Assembly (NCBI GenBank): GCA_963743595.1
Contig: CAVURW010000064.1
Location: forward strand, 1-63,736
Reading direction: 5' to 3'
DNA length: 63,736 nucleotides
From: CAVURW01 sp963743595
GTDB lineage: Bacteria > Verrucomicrobiota > Verrucomicrobiia > Methylacidiphilales > UBA1321
Every line of letters starts with the position of its first letter. Positions within the stretch are counted from its first letter, which is position 1. The translations under genes and the position numbers were made by a program. Positions 1 through 8,571 of this stretch are shown here, one piece after another. Under the pieces are notes generated by a model that saw only the letters and a program-made list of their open reading frames with translations, was not told the origin of the DNA and ran no database searches.

Positions 1-2
1 CG

Positions 3-1405
3 ATGACCCCGGTCGCACCGACGAGGTTCGTCGTGCGCGGCGCGCTCGGCGTGACCGCCGAGACCCTCACCGATCTCGCCGAAGCCGTGCGCGCGGCGCT
101 ATCGGACATGCGGATCCAGCGCAACACCGTGCAGGCGTTCTCGCGCACGTGGATCGAACAAGGCGCGAAGAACCTGCCGGCTATCGGACGCTGGCCGTCG
201 GTGGCCGCGCTCGATGGCGCGTTTGCCGGCAAGCCGATTGGATCGTCGTCGCACCCGGGCCATCGCTCGCGCGCAACATCGAGCAGCTGCGCGGTCTCGC
301 AGGACGTGCCGTGCTCGCGTGCTTCAGCCACTCGCTCAAGCCGGTGGTCGCGGCGGGCCTCGAGCCGGATCTCGTGATCACGGTCGATCCGCAGAACGTG
401 CAGTATCACTTCGCCGGCTGCGACCTGTCGCGCACGTGTCTGGTCAACGCGGCGACCGTCCATCCTTCGCTGTTCGAGCTCGGGGCGCGCGCGTATCTGA
501 CCGCCGGCGCGAACTCGTTGCTCGACGACTGGATCTCGACGGGCTCGACGAACAGGCGTGGATCGCGGGCGGCGGCTCGGTCGCGACCTCGGCGTTCTCG
601 CTCGCGCTGCGCTGGGGCTGCGATCCGATCGTGTTCGTCGGGCTCGACCTGTCGTTCCCCGGCGGCAACTACTACGTCGCGAGCTCGGTCGATGGCACTG
701 CGCGCGCCGTGGCCGACGAGCGCGGTCACGTGCGCGTCGAGGGTTGGAGCGACGGGTTTCGCTCGATGAAGGCGCAGGGCGGCCCGAGCGCGCCGGCCGA
801 GCGTGCGATCTCGTTGCCCGGCTGGCACGGCGGCACGGTGCCGTCGAGCTTCATGTTCAGCATGTTTCACCGCTGGTTCGTCGAGAAGATGCGATGATCG
901 GCATCCGAAGGGACCGGCACGCGCGTCTACAACTGCACCGAAGGCGGCGCGTTCATCGAGGGCATGCAGCATCGGCCGCTCGCGAGCGTGCTCGCCGAGC
1001 TCGGCCCTCGCGTCGAGACCGCGAGCCCTCGTCGACGCGGCGGTTGCCGCCGTCGGCCCGGATCGCCGCGACCGGCTCGCGAAGCACGTCACGCGCTTCG
1101 TACGAGGCCTCCGACGCGTGCGCTATCACGCGACGCGTGCACGCAAGCTCGCCGGGCGCGACCGCGATCGCGGCGAGCTCGCGCACGTCGAACGCGCGCT
1201 GGCGGCAGCGCTCAAGCCACTTCCGTTCGTGTCGTTGCTCGCGCAGCGCGAGATCGAGCGCGCCCACGTCGTCGCGCAGCACGCGGCGACCGAGGCGCGT
1301 TACCTCGCCGCATCGGCGACGCTGTTCGACACGCTGCTCGACGTGCTGGGCGTGCTCGAGCCCGTGCTCGGCGCTGCGGCAAAGGAGCTCGGTCATGGGG
1401 CGTAA
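3..1405 (+). pseudogene. Maf/MptE-like (DUF115) protein, broken by frame changes
   Basis: The family includes 6-hydroxymethylpterin diphosphokinase MptE and the Maf flagellin-glycosylation proteins. Recognisable pieces lie in successive frames: WIVVAPGPSLARNIEQL near 240-290, GLEPDLVITVDPQNVQYHF near 355-415, GGSVATSAFSLALRWGCDP and IVFVGLDLSFPGGNYY near 570-675, then YNCTEGGAFIEGM near 930-965 and a helical, Arg-rich tail ending at 1405. The frame changes near 240, 545 and 1020, and an in-frame TGA lies at 895-897. The 5' end is outside the window. Such regular breaks in otherwise conserved sequence look more like uncorrected sequencing indels than a decayed gene, but I cannot decide. It overlaps the next gene by 11 bases. 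The family call is firm; the flagellar role is inference from the following ParA-like start. Confidence 0.7.
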
Positions 1406-1466
1406 GAAATCGGTTCCGCGCATCGTCGTGATCGCCGGTGGCAAGGGCGGTGTCGGCAAGAGCAAG
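1395..1466 (+). CDS. ParA/MinD-family ATPase, N-terminal fragment cut at a junction
   Basis: The ATG at 1395 opens a protein whose first residues read MGRKKSVPRIVVIAGGKGG followed by VGKS, the deviant Walker A motif of ParA/MinD/FlhG-type P-loop ATPases. Only about 24 codons are present. After the VGKS motif the sequence switches to the antisense of an unrelated ABC permease, so the gene is cut by the join rather than by a mutation. Overlap with the end of the DUF115-like gene suggests a common operon, as seen for flagellar FlhG/MinD-type ATPases next to Maf genes, but that context is inference. Confidence 0.6.
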
Positions 1467-1480
1467 CTCGGGCACGATTG
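1460..1480. other. Junction between two unrelated genomes
   Basis: Left of about 1466 the plus strand encodes a ParA-type P-loop in very GC-rich DNA. Right of about 1475 the minus strand encodes the permease reading LSLVRYFGFNRA in DNA of moderate GC. Neither gene continues across. No insertion-sequence end or attachment site is visible. A chimeric read or a misassembly is the simplest reading. Confidence 0.7.
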
Positions 1481-2037
1481 AAACCGAAATAGCGAACCAA
1501 GCTGAGCGTGAGTAATCCATCGTAGCTAGTGACGATCATCGCCAGCAAAATCCAGATGGGATACCCGCACAGGTACCAGAAACCATGCGTGAGAACCATG
1601 ATGTTAATCCACGGAACGATGATGAAGCCATCCACCGTGCACGATTGAATGGTGTTGCCGAAAAGCCGCGCAGCGAGAATGCTGCGAATGGGGGCGGGCG
1701 ATGAAATGATAAGGTCAGTATCGTCTTGCTCATGCAGAACGATGAGTGCGCGGATGAGGCCGCCGCTGGTCATGACGAAGATGAGGAAATTCCAGACCAG
1801 CGCGCTCACGCCCTCAAGAGTCGTCTCGGCGTGTAAAGAGGCCCGGTTGACGTAGATGACTGCGCCTAGCGCCATGCCGTGGACGATTAACGCGACCAGT
1901 AAAACGGAAAGCGTGGCCAGCAATTGTAGAAGCCTCGCGCGCACCGATGAGCCCGTGTAGTGGCGTCGAATGAGCATCAGCAAATCGACTTGGAAAATGC
2001 GAAGGCCGATGGAGATGTAGAAGGGAACGCCGTTCAT
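1470..2037 (-). CDS. ABC-2 type exporter permease, C-terminus missing
   Basis: This is an integral membrane protein with several hydrophobic segments, for example LLATLSVLLVALIVHGMAL and YPIWILLAMIVTS. Its ATG (2035-2037) overlaps the TGA of the ABC ATPase upstream in an ATGA arrangement, so the two are translationally coupled and probably form one exporter. About 189 residues are present. The frame runs into foreign sequence below about 1470, so the remaining membrane domain is lost. The substrate is unknown. Permeases of this kind, with a motif such as VLHEQDDTDLIISSPAPIRS after the first helices, are typical of putative ABC exporters of the YthP/EcsB type; this subfamily assignment is tentative. 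Confidence 0.65.
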
Positions 2038-2783
2038 ACCAGCTGACGATCCTTTTCATTGATAAGGTGAAGGAAGATGTCCTCGAGCGACCAGGTCGGC
2101 TGTGCGACCGATTGACGAAGCTCAGCCATGGTTCCCTCAGCGATGAGCTTGCCGCCGGACATGATCCCGATGCGTTCGGAGAGACGCTCGGCGACATCCA
2201 AGATGTGAGTGGTCAGGATGACCGCGCCTCCTTTTTTAAGGAATTGGTTGAGGATGTCCTTCACGAGACGCGCTGCGGAGGCATCGAGTCCCGTGAGCGG
2301 TTCATCCAAAAGGATCAGTTTCGGGTCATGGATCAAGGCACTGGCGAGAGCTATTTTCTGTTTCATGCCTCGTGAAAAGGACTCCAGCCATTCCTGGCGA
2401 CGTTCCCACAGCCCGAGAATCTCCAGAAGTTCCTGAGCACGGGCGCGAGCATATTTGGGCTCCACCTGCCAGAGAGCGGCAACGAACTCGAGCTGCTCCA
2501 TGGGGGTGAGCTTGCCGTAAATAACGGGATCGTCCGGGATGTAAGCGAGGTGGCGCTTGGCTTCGCTGGGGTTCGTTAAGGTGTCGATTCCGTTAATGAG
2601 GATGCGCCCGCCATCGGGTTGGATGAGTCCCGCAAGAATACGCAGCGATGTGGTTTTGCCGGCACCATTCACGCCGAGGAAACCATAGAGGCTTCCGGGC
2701 ATCACATGGATGGAGAGGTTATCGACGGCGACCTTCGGACCGAATCGCTTGTAGAGTTGAACAATTTCGCACGCCGGTGTCAT
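2034..2783 (-). CDS. ABC transporter ATP-binding protein
   Basis: A 249-residue ABC ATPase. Walker A is GVNGAGKTT, the signature region is SFSRGMKQK, Walker B with the catalytic Glu is LILLDEPLTGLD, and the switch His is in LTTHI. The signature has SRGM instead of LSGGQ, which is common in exporter ATPases of the YxlF/EcsA type. The start at 2783 (MTPACEIVQLYKRFG) fits the family better than the in-frame ATG at 2819, which would add twelve residues. The gene overlaps the permease by 4 bp and should energise it. The substrate cannot be told from sequence. The genes further downstream in this operon are lost at the junction. Confidence 0.85.
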   Translation of the reverse strand: MTPACEIVQLYKRFGPKVAVDNLSIHVMPGSLYGFLGVNGAGKTTSLRILAGLIQPDGGRILINGIDTLTNPSEAKRHLAYIPDDPVIYGKLTPMEQLEFVAALWQVEPKYARARAQELLEILGLWERRQEWLESFSRGMKQKIALASALIHDPKLILLDEPLTGLDASAARLVKDILNQFLKKGGAVILTTHILDVAERLSERIGIMSGGKLIAEGTMAELRQSVAQPTWSLEDIFLHLINEKDRQLV

Positions 2784-2945
2784 CCCTTGAGAATGGACTC
2801 GAAATCGCGGAAAAGTCAAAAGGTGACCGCAGACGAGAGCGCAGCATCCGGGTAACCCTCAGAGGGATACCGCTTTACACCGTTAAGTGTATTTATCGCG
2901 TGGACACTTCTTTCATGAAAACTGTTTTTCCAGTAAAAGATTCAT

Positions 2946-3590
2946 GTGCAAGCCGGGTATCAAGAGTTTGGGTTTAAAGACTCGGCCCCTTCACACATGC
3001 ACCAGCACTTCATGCCTGGTCTACTTCGGCTCGTCGGTCCCGTTTCGCCTGGATTGCGGGTACTCGATATTGGATGCGGTAATGGAGCGACCTGCGGTGA
3101 GTTTCTGCGCCAAGGCGCGACGGTGGTGGGAATCGATCTCAGCGAGGAAGGCATCGCGCTGGCTAGAAAGGCTTATCCCGCCGGGCGATTCAAACTTCAG
3201 GCTGTAGAGCCAGATTTGCTTTCCGTTCTTAAGGAATCGCCCTTCGATCTCGTGGTGAGCACGGAGGTCGTTGAGCATCTCTATGCGCCCCGAGCATGGG
3301 CCCAGGCGGCGTTTTCAGCACTCAAACCAGGCGGGCACTTGGTCTGTACAACGCCTTACCATGGCTACCTGAAGAACCTCTGCATTTCACTGGCCGGCTC
3401 TTGGGACACGCACGCCAATCCGCTTTGGGACGGCGGCCACATTAAGCTGTGGAGCAAGAAGACCCTCTACGCGCTACTCCAGGAGGTCGGCTTTCAGGAA
3501 CTTTGCTTCGAAGGTGCAGGACGTGTTCCTTACCTCTGGATGACGATGATCGTGCGTGGAAGGAAGCCTGCCAACAAAGCTACCCCCTAA
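2946..3590 (+). CDS. SAM-dependent class I methyltransferase (UbiG-like)
   Basis: A 214-residue Rossmann-fold methyltransferase. Motif I is VLDIGCGNGATCGEFL (residues about 39-54), the acidic loop is VVGIDLSEEGI, and the post-motif region is FDLVVSTEVVEHLYAPRAW followed by LKPGGHLVCTTPY. The start is taken as GTG at 2946; ATG at 2997 is an alternative that would still keep motif I. The last codons overlap the end of the convergent rfbH gene by 11 bp. Facing a CDP-deoxysugar operon, it could methylate a sugar or a surface glycan, but the sequence alone does not fix the acceptor. Confidence 0.8.
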   Translation: MQAGYQEFGFKDSAPSHMHQHFMPGLLRLVGPVSPGLRVLDIGCGNGATCGEFLRQGATVVGIDLSEEGIALARKAYPAGRFKLQAVEPDLLSVLKESPFDLVVSTEVVEHLYAPRAWAQAAFSALKPGGHLVCTTPYHGYLKNLCISLAGSWDTHANPLWDGGHIKLWSKKTLYALLQEVGFQELCFEGAGRVPYLWMTMIVRGRKPANKATP

Positions 3591-5352
3591 AAAAGCTTCG
3601 CACCGCCTCCACTTCATACTGCAACATCGCCTCTGTCAGTCCAGGGAAAGTCCCTAAAAACAGGGCTGTATTCATGATGGTATCCGCACCGGGCATTTCG
3701 CCAATGGTGCGCAGTGCTTCCGGACGATCCTTCTTCAATTGAACAAGGACCGGTTGACGCAACAGATTACCCCCGAAAAGCATCCGACTGCCGATCTTCC
3801 GTTCATCCAGATAACGCCCCAGTTTACTTGGGGTGAACGAGCCGCCACCGTCGGTTTTCATCCGCAACATGAACCCGAACCACGAGCACTCGCTCCGGCA
3901 ACCGCTGTTATCCCACTGAAAACCAGTCTCAGCATTCCAAGCCGTGGCGTGCGTTGGCAACGTGAACTCCAGAAATTCATCGAGATCGGCCAAGCCACGG
4001 CGAAGGAAGTCCCAATTGCGCTTTCTCGCCTCAGTAAACTCCGGCAATTTTTCGAGCTGCTTCCGTCCAATTGCCGCCTGAATATCGAGCGGCTTCAAGT
4101 TATAGCCCAGGTGACTGTAAATGTACTTGTGATCGTAGCCCTCGGGAAGTTCACCCAGTTGCCAGCCGAACCGGCGATTGCACGTGTTGTCCTTACCGCT
4201 GGGGCACCAGCAATCCCGGCCCCAATCGCGAAAGCTCTCAGCGTAACTCTTCAGTCCGCCACGCGAAACGATATTAACCGCCCCCCCCTCACCCATGGTC
4301 AAGTGATGCGGCGGATAGAACGATTGCGTGGAGAGATCGCCCCAGCAACCGGTCGGTGCCGTTAGGAGCTTCTGGCCGTTGATCTCCTCAAATTTGATCC
4401 AACCGTGCGAACCGGCCTTGGCGATCTTCAAAAGATGCCCCAGTTCCAATCTCCGGGCGCGCTCCTCAGGCATCGAGTAAAGGCTGCCGAGCGCATCGCA
4501 ATTGTCCTCGATCAACCACAGTCTGTGCTTCCGACAAAACTCCAGCACAGCCCCTAAATCGAACGGATTCCCGAGCGTGTGCGCCATCATAACCGCCTTC
4601 GTTTTGCCCTCGCAGAAAGCGGCCTCTAACTGCTCCATGCGACCATTCCCGGTAGCGGGGTCGTTATCGATAAACACCGGCACCGCACCGTTTTGCACGA
4701 TGGGCGCGACGGTCGTCGGAAAGCCTGCCGCACAGGTAATCACTTCGTCGCCGGGGACGATGCGGCGGTCGTCGGGAAGCTTATGGGTCGTCAGCGCGGC
4801 GACGGCGAGCAAGTTAGCGGATGACCCCGAGTTTACGAGCAAGCTATGCTGCACGCCCAATTGCGCGGCCAGTTCTTTTTCAAACGCCGCTCCTTCGCTT
4901 CCGAGCGTCAGCCAAAAATCGAGCGTCGTGCCGATCGCCGCTTCCACTTCATCCGCATCAAAAATACGCCCTGCATAAGGAATGGTCGACTTGCCGGATT
5001 CAAATGGCGTCCGATTCGTGGAACTCGCCGGCAAATTCGCACGGTGACTGAGCTTTGAAAAAAGCCGGGAATGTCGCATGACGATTGCCTTCAGCACGCG
5101 CGCCACAAATGCTTCCTTAACGTGAAAAACCGTCCCTTTTTCGGCGCATTCATCGCGCGTTAAGGTACGTATTTGGCTCAGATCGACTCGCAGCCCCGGA
5201 ACCGGTAAGTCACCCGAGAGAACGTCGGCAGATTGAAGTTCGATACCGTTACTTTCGACTTTTTCTGAGAGCGCCACGGTCAATATTTGCTCTTCAGACT
5301 CGATCGCCAAGAGCCAGTCGCCGCCCAACCGCGTCACGTCTCCGATGTTCAT
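3580..5352 (-). CDS. rfbH: CDP-4-keto-6-deoxyglucose 3-dehydrase (E1), extended variant
   Basis: A PMP-dependent, [2Fe-2S]-containing E1 dehydratase of CDP-3,6-dideoxysugar synthesis. The family mark is a His in place of the PLP lysine, seen in FYPPHHLTMGEGG. The four cluster cysteines are in EDNCDALGS, DCWC and DNTC. Counted from the ATG at 5352 they fall at about residues 285, 381, 383 and 391, a C-X95-C-X1-C-X7-C pattern; the usual pattern is C-X57-C-X1-C-X7-C. An insertion of about 38 residues (around 291-336) explains the difference. There is also an N-terminal extension of roughly 110 residues of unknown fold; the usual length is about 437 residues, here 590. The start overlaps the rfbG stop as ATGA. 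A longer in-frame start exists at 5430 but lies inside rfbG. The E3 reductase partner is not in view. Confidence 0.88.
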   Translation of the reverse strand: MNIGDVTRLGGDWLLAIESEEQILTVALSEKVESNGIELQSADVLSGDLPVPGLRVDLSQIRTLTRDECAEKGTVFHVKEAFVARVLKAIVMRHSRLFSKLSHRANLPASSTNRTPFESGKSTIPYAGRIFDADEVEAAIGTTLDFWLTLGSEGAAFEKELAAQLGVQHSLLVNSGSSANLLAVAALTTHKLPDDRRIVPGDEVITCAAGFPTTVAPIVQNGAVPVFIDNDPATGNGRMEQLEAAFCEGKTKAVMMAHTLGNPFDLGAVLEFCRKHRLWLIEDNCDALGSLYSMPEERARRLELGHLLKIAKAGSHGWIKFEEINGQKLLTAPTGCWGDLSTQSFYPPHHLTMGEGGAVNIVSRGGLKSYAESFRDWGRDCWCPSGKDNTCNRRFGWQLGELPEGYDHKYIYSHLGYNLKPLDIQAAIGRKQLEKLPEFTEARKRNWDFLRRGLADLDEFLEFTLPTHATAWNAETGFQWDNSGCRSECSWFGFMLRMKTDGGGSFTPSKLGRYLDERKIGSRMLFGGNLLRQPVLVQLKKDRPEALRTIGEMPGADTIMNTALFLGTFPGLTEAMLQYEVEAVRSFFRG

Positions 5353-6440
5353 GCCGCAGTATAATCCTGAATTTGCTGACGCGTTAGCTCGGCCAATTCT
5401 TGAGGACGCTTTTGCGCCATTCGATACCACTCCACCGTCTTCAGGAGCGTCGTCTCAAAATCCCATTTCGGACGCCAGCCGAGAAGCTCGCACGCTTTGT
5501 AGTTGGCTAGGTGCAGGCGGGTCGCTTCATGGACCGCACCGTTAACCACCTCATGGTGCCACTTCCCCTCTTTCCACGTCTTGAGGATCTCTTCGACCAA
5601 ATCTTGAACCGAGCGATTCGAGCTGTTGTCTGGTCCAAAATTAAACGGACTGGCCAGCTCATGGTAATGCTTGAGGTCATGAACCGCTGCTAAGCGCTCC
5701 GCCAAGAGCATGTACCCGCTCAACGGCTCCACCACGTGTTGCCAGGGGCGAGTCGCGCCGGGATTGCGCACCTGAATCGTCTTACCCGCAAAAAGGGCTC
5801 GGAACGCATCGGGCACGATTCGGTCCATCGCCCAGTCACCGCCGCCGATGACATTTCCTGCGCGAACCGAGACGACTTTCACATGCGGCACCGCGTTTGC
5901 CGGTGACCAAAACGATTTTCGGTAGGACATGATCGCCATTTCAGCGGCGGCCTTGCTGGCACTGTAGGGATCGTGTCCGCCGAGCGGGTCATCCTCGCGA
6001 TAAGCCTGAAAGGTCTCGCGATTCTCGTACACCTTATCCGTGGTGATCATCACTGCCACGCATCCCTTTTTCTTGAAAATCGGATCGCGCAAGGCATCGA
6101 GAACGTGCACGGTTCCCATCACATTGGTCGAAAAAGTTTCGACTGGGGCGCGGTAGGAAAGCCGTACGAGCGATTGTGCAGAGAGGTGGAATACAAAATC
6201 GGGCTGCGCTTCCACGAGCGATTGGCGTACCGCCGAGAGATCATTGATATCCCCGATCTGATGAACGAGCCGCCCTTGGAGCTTGAGTTGCTCAAATAGC
6301 GAGGGCTCGGTATGCGGCGGTTGCGAAAAACCGATCACCTTAGCCCCGCATAACAGCAGCCATTCCGCCAGCCACGCGCCCTTAAAACCGGTGTGCCCAG
6401 AAACCCAGGCGACTTTCCCTTTAAATGCTGATTCAGACAT
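5349..6440 (-). CDS. rfbG: CDP-glucose 4,6-dehydratase
   Basis: A 363-residue short-chain dehydrogenase-type enzyme that converts CDP-glucose to CDP-4-keto-6-deoxyglucose. The NAD-binding motif is VSGHTGFKGAWLAEWL near the N-terminus. The catalytic Tyr/Lys pair is in YSASKAAAEMAIMSYR, and TTDKVYENRE with a following Asp matches the family active site. The tail contains GATRPWQHVVEPLSGY, typical of RfbG. The start at 6440 (MSESAFKGKVAWVSG) is chosen because the longer frame has no homologous N-terminus. It lies 17 bp after rfbF and overlaps rfbH by 4 bp, forming a compact operon. Confidence 0.93.
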   Translation of the reverse strand: MSESAFKGKVAWVSGHTGFKGAWLAEWLLLCGAKVIGFSQPPHTEPSLFEQLKLQGRLVHQIGDINDLSAVRQSLVEAQPDFVFHLSAQSLVRLSYRAPVETFSTNVMGTVHVLDALRDPIFKKKGCVAVMITTDKVYENRETFQAYREDDPLGGHDPYSASKAAAEMAIMSYRKSFWSPANAVPHVKVVSVRAGNVIGGGDWAMDRIVPDAFRALFAGKTIQVRNPGATRPWQHVVEPLSGYMLLAERLAAVHDLKHYHELASPFNFGPDNSSNRSVQDLVEEILKTWKEGKWHHEVVNGAVHEATRLHLANYKACELLGWRPKWDFETTLLKTVEWYRMAQKRPQELAELTRQQIQDYTAA

Positions 6441-6457
6441 AATGTATTGCACCTCTA

Positions 6458-7243
6458 CTAAACCCATACCTTCCACGGCGCCCGGTTCTCCCGATAGAGC
6501 CGATCCAGATAGGTCATCTCCTGGTAGGTGTCCATGGGCTGCCAAAAACCCTCGTGCCGGTAGGAGTGGAGTTGGCCCTCGGCAGCCAGGCGGGTCATTG
6601 GTTCGGATTCCAGCATCATCGTCGGATCATCGGGAAGGTAATCGAACAGCTTTTGCTCGCATACCATAAAACCGGCGTTGATATATCCCAGCTCGCGCAC
6701 CGGTTTCTCCTCGAATCGGTGAATACCGCCTTCTTTATCAATCGTCAGCGCGCCGAATCGGCCGGGCGCATGAGCTGCCGTGATCGTGCACACTTTCCCA
6801 GCTTTTTGATGATCGCGAATGGCGGCAGCGATGTCCACCGTGCCCACGCCATCGCCGTAGGTCAGAAGAAAAGGCTCCCCGGGCGTGAGGTAGCGGCGAA
6901 TCTGTCGCACACGGTAGGCGGTCATCGTCTCTTCGCCCGTATTGGCCATCGTTACCACCCAATTCTCTTCGCCATGTTTGTTGTGATAAGCGATGAACGG
7001 ATTCGGGCCTAGGTCGAGAGTGACATCGGAAGTGTTCCACATGTAATTCCGAAAATAATCGAGAATCATCTCCCGCTTGTACCCCAGGCAGAGAATGAAT
7101 TCCGTGTGCCCGTAATGCGCATAGATTTTCATGATATGCCAAAGAATGGGCCGGCCCCCCACCGGAACCATCGGCTTCGGCCGATGCTCGGTCTCCTCGC
7201 GCAGCCGAGTCCCTTTACCACCGCAAAGAATAACAACTTTCAC
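6458..7243 (-). CDS. rfbF: Glucose-1-phosphate cytidylyltransferase
   Basis: A 261-residue nucleotidyltransferase that makes CDP-glucose from glucose-1-phosphate and CTP, the first step of CDP-deoxysugar synthesis. The N-terminus MKVVILCGGKGTRLREE is the nucleotide-binding loop, followed by HRPKPMVPVGGRPILWHIMK. LLTYGDGVGTVDI carries the metal-binding Asp, and LGYINAGFMVCE matches the RfbF family. The length is normal. It heads the three-gene rfbF-rfbG-rfbH operon on the minus strand; about 85 bp separate it from the divergent gene at 7330, where its promoter should lie. Confidence 0.95.
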   Translation of the reverse strand: MKVVILCGGKGTRLREETEHRPKPMVPVGGRPILWHIMKIYAHYGHTEFILCLGYKREMILDYFRNYMWNTSDVTLDLGPNPFIAYHNKHGEENWVVTMANTGEETMTAYRVRQIRRYLTPGEPFLLTYGDGVGTVDIAAAIRDHQKAGKVCTITAAHAPGRFGALTIDKEGGIHRFEEKPVRELGYINAGFMVCEQKLFDYLPDDPTMMLESEPMTRLAAEGQLHSYRHEGFWQPMDTYQEMTYLDRLYRENRAPWKVWV

Positions 7244-7329
7244 TGTTGTAATTAGTAGCGGGACGCTTCAGAAAACGCCACGTCAAATTCCTCTGGATCG
7301 TAAACGTTCTCTCTTCCAGATTAAGAGGC

Positions 7330-8226
7330 ATGCGAAAGCTTATTTTCCTCAGTTGGCGTTCCCTCATTATTCTCGCCATAGTGCTCTCGGTCCAACGACT
7401 TGAGGCAGGTGACACTAAACCGGTGCCGGTACCGCTGGCTGCCGGTGTTAATAAAGGGAACGTAGATAACGTCTCCGGGCCGAAGTACTTTTCGTTTTGG
7501 GTGGGGCCGGGACCGGTGACAATCAACCTGGCCTACAAATCGCTGGGCATTTTTGGAAATCCGCTTCGGGAAAACATGCACTTCAACCTCTACACGGCTG
7601 ATGGTAAATTGCTGAATGAGTGGACTTTACAATCGGTTGACAAACTGGTGCGCAACGCATTTCCGGGCGATATTCCGGCGCGAACCCTGTACGTTCTGGA
7701 AGTAAAGGCGCAGGATGGGGGTATACGACTGGGCGGCTACTTTGAGATTGAAGTCACCGGAGCGGTCGATTTTGGGAACACCAAAAACACGACTCAATCG
7801 GTCCAAGCCGAGGACACCTCCCTGGTTCATCCCGGCGTTCAATTAACCTCCAACGATGCGGACGACGGGCCGAGCTACCCACTGATGTTTCGGCCAAAAA
7901 CAGTCGAAGTCGTCGAGAAAATGCCGGATGATTTAACGAAGAAGTATCCGAACGACGAGTTGGTGGTCATCACGTTCCTGCCTGCCGACCACGCGGCCAA
8001 CAAAACGGGCTCGAACTTGAAGGAAGGCCAGGGAGCCTGGATGGATCGTGGGATAAGGCCCAGCGAGCCAAACAAGATTTGGCTGATTCTCCCTGTGGAA
8101 GACATGATGCCTCACACGCTTAAAGTCTCGGAAGGCCCTTTTGTTTTTAAGGTCCGAAATAGCGGCCAGGGGTATTTTAGAACGGTACCGTTTGTGTCCC
8201 CGGAGCTGAAGACTATTGACGAGTAA
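7330..8226 (+). CDS. Secreted protein of unknown function
   Basis: I do not recognise this 298-residue protein. It opens with a clear signal peptide, MRKLIFLSWRSLIILAIVLS with a likely cleavage after RLEA. The mature part is beta-rich, with stretches such as GPKYFSFWVGPGPVTINLAY and YVLEVKAQDGGIRLGGYFEI that resemble a jelly-roll or carbohydrate-binding type fold by pattern only. No catalytic motif or lipobox is visible. It is transcribed divergently from rfbF, so an envelope role is possible but not shown. Confidence 0.6.
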   Translation: MRKLIFLSWRSLIILAIVLSVQRLEAGDTKPVPVPLAAGVNKGNVDNVSGPKYFSFWVGPGPVTINLAYKSLGIFGNPLRENMHFNLYTADGKLLNEWTLQSVDKLVRNAFPGDIPARTLYVLEVKAQDGGIRLGGYFEIEVTGAVDFGNTKNTTQSVQAEDTSLVHPGVQLTSNDADDGPSYPLMFRPKTVEVVEKMPDDLTKKYPNDELVVITFLPADHAANKTGSNLKEGQGAWMDRGIRPSEPNKIWLILPVEDMMPHTLKVSEGPFVFKVRNSGQGYFRTVPFVSPELKTIDE

Positions 8227-8241
8227 ACGCTTTTGAAGTGG

Positions 8242-8571
8242 TTACAGGGTCTGCAAATCCTTGAGGTGCGCAGCGGCTGGGAGCAACAGCGCGACAAACG
8301 CCAGTTCCCAAGCCGCGTCACCCAGTCCAGCGATCATGATCCGATGCTGCAGATCGTCCCAAGCTTCGAAACCAAAGACATGCCCCATAACAATGTCGAC
8401 CCAAGCTTGAACGGCTTCCGCGCCATGTACCAAAGCCCTCAAAGCGGGGAGAATCGTGACGACGCGAATGCCCCAAAGTGCCCGTTTTCGAATGGGATTT
8501 CTGGAAAAGGAGACTTGGAATAAACTGACGAGTTTCTCCGCAATAAGCGCGGAAGAATCCCCCTGGTTGCG
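8242..8571 (-). CDS. Open frame of about 110 codons with coding character, no normal start
   Basis: The minus-strand frame is open from directly after the TAG of the DUF1963 gene down to a stop at 8242. It reads as protein-like sequence, for example KLVSLFQVSFSRNPIRKRAL, ALRALVHGAEAVQAWVDIVM and GDAAWELAFVALLLPAAAHL, with hydrophobic helices at both ends. There is no ATG or GTG at its beginning; TTG at 8442 is the first conventional start and would remove half of it. It may be the truncated end of a membrane protein, use a rare start, or be read through from the gene upstream. Function unknown. Confidence 0.35.
   Translation of the reverse strand, partial: RNQGDSSALIAEKLVSLFQVSFSRNPIRKRALWGIRVVTILPALRALVHGAEAVQAWVDIVMGHVFGFEAWDDLQHRIMIAGLGDAAWELAFVALLLPAAAHLKDLQTL

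Noticed and set aside
406..1092. 228-codon minus-strand frame in the first segment
   Set aside because: Antisense of the DUF115-like sequence, rich in Arg and Ala, with no domain.
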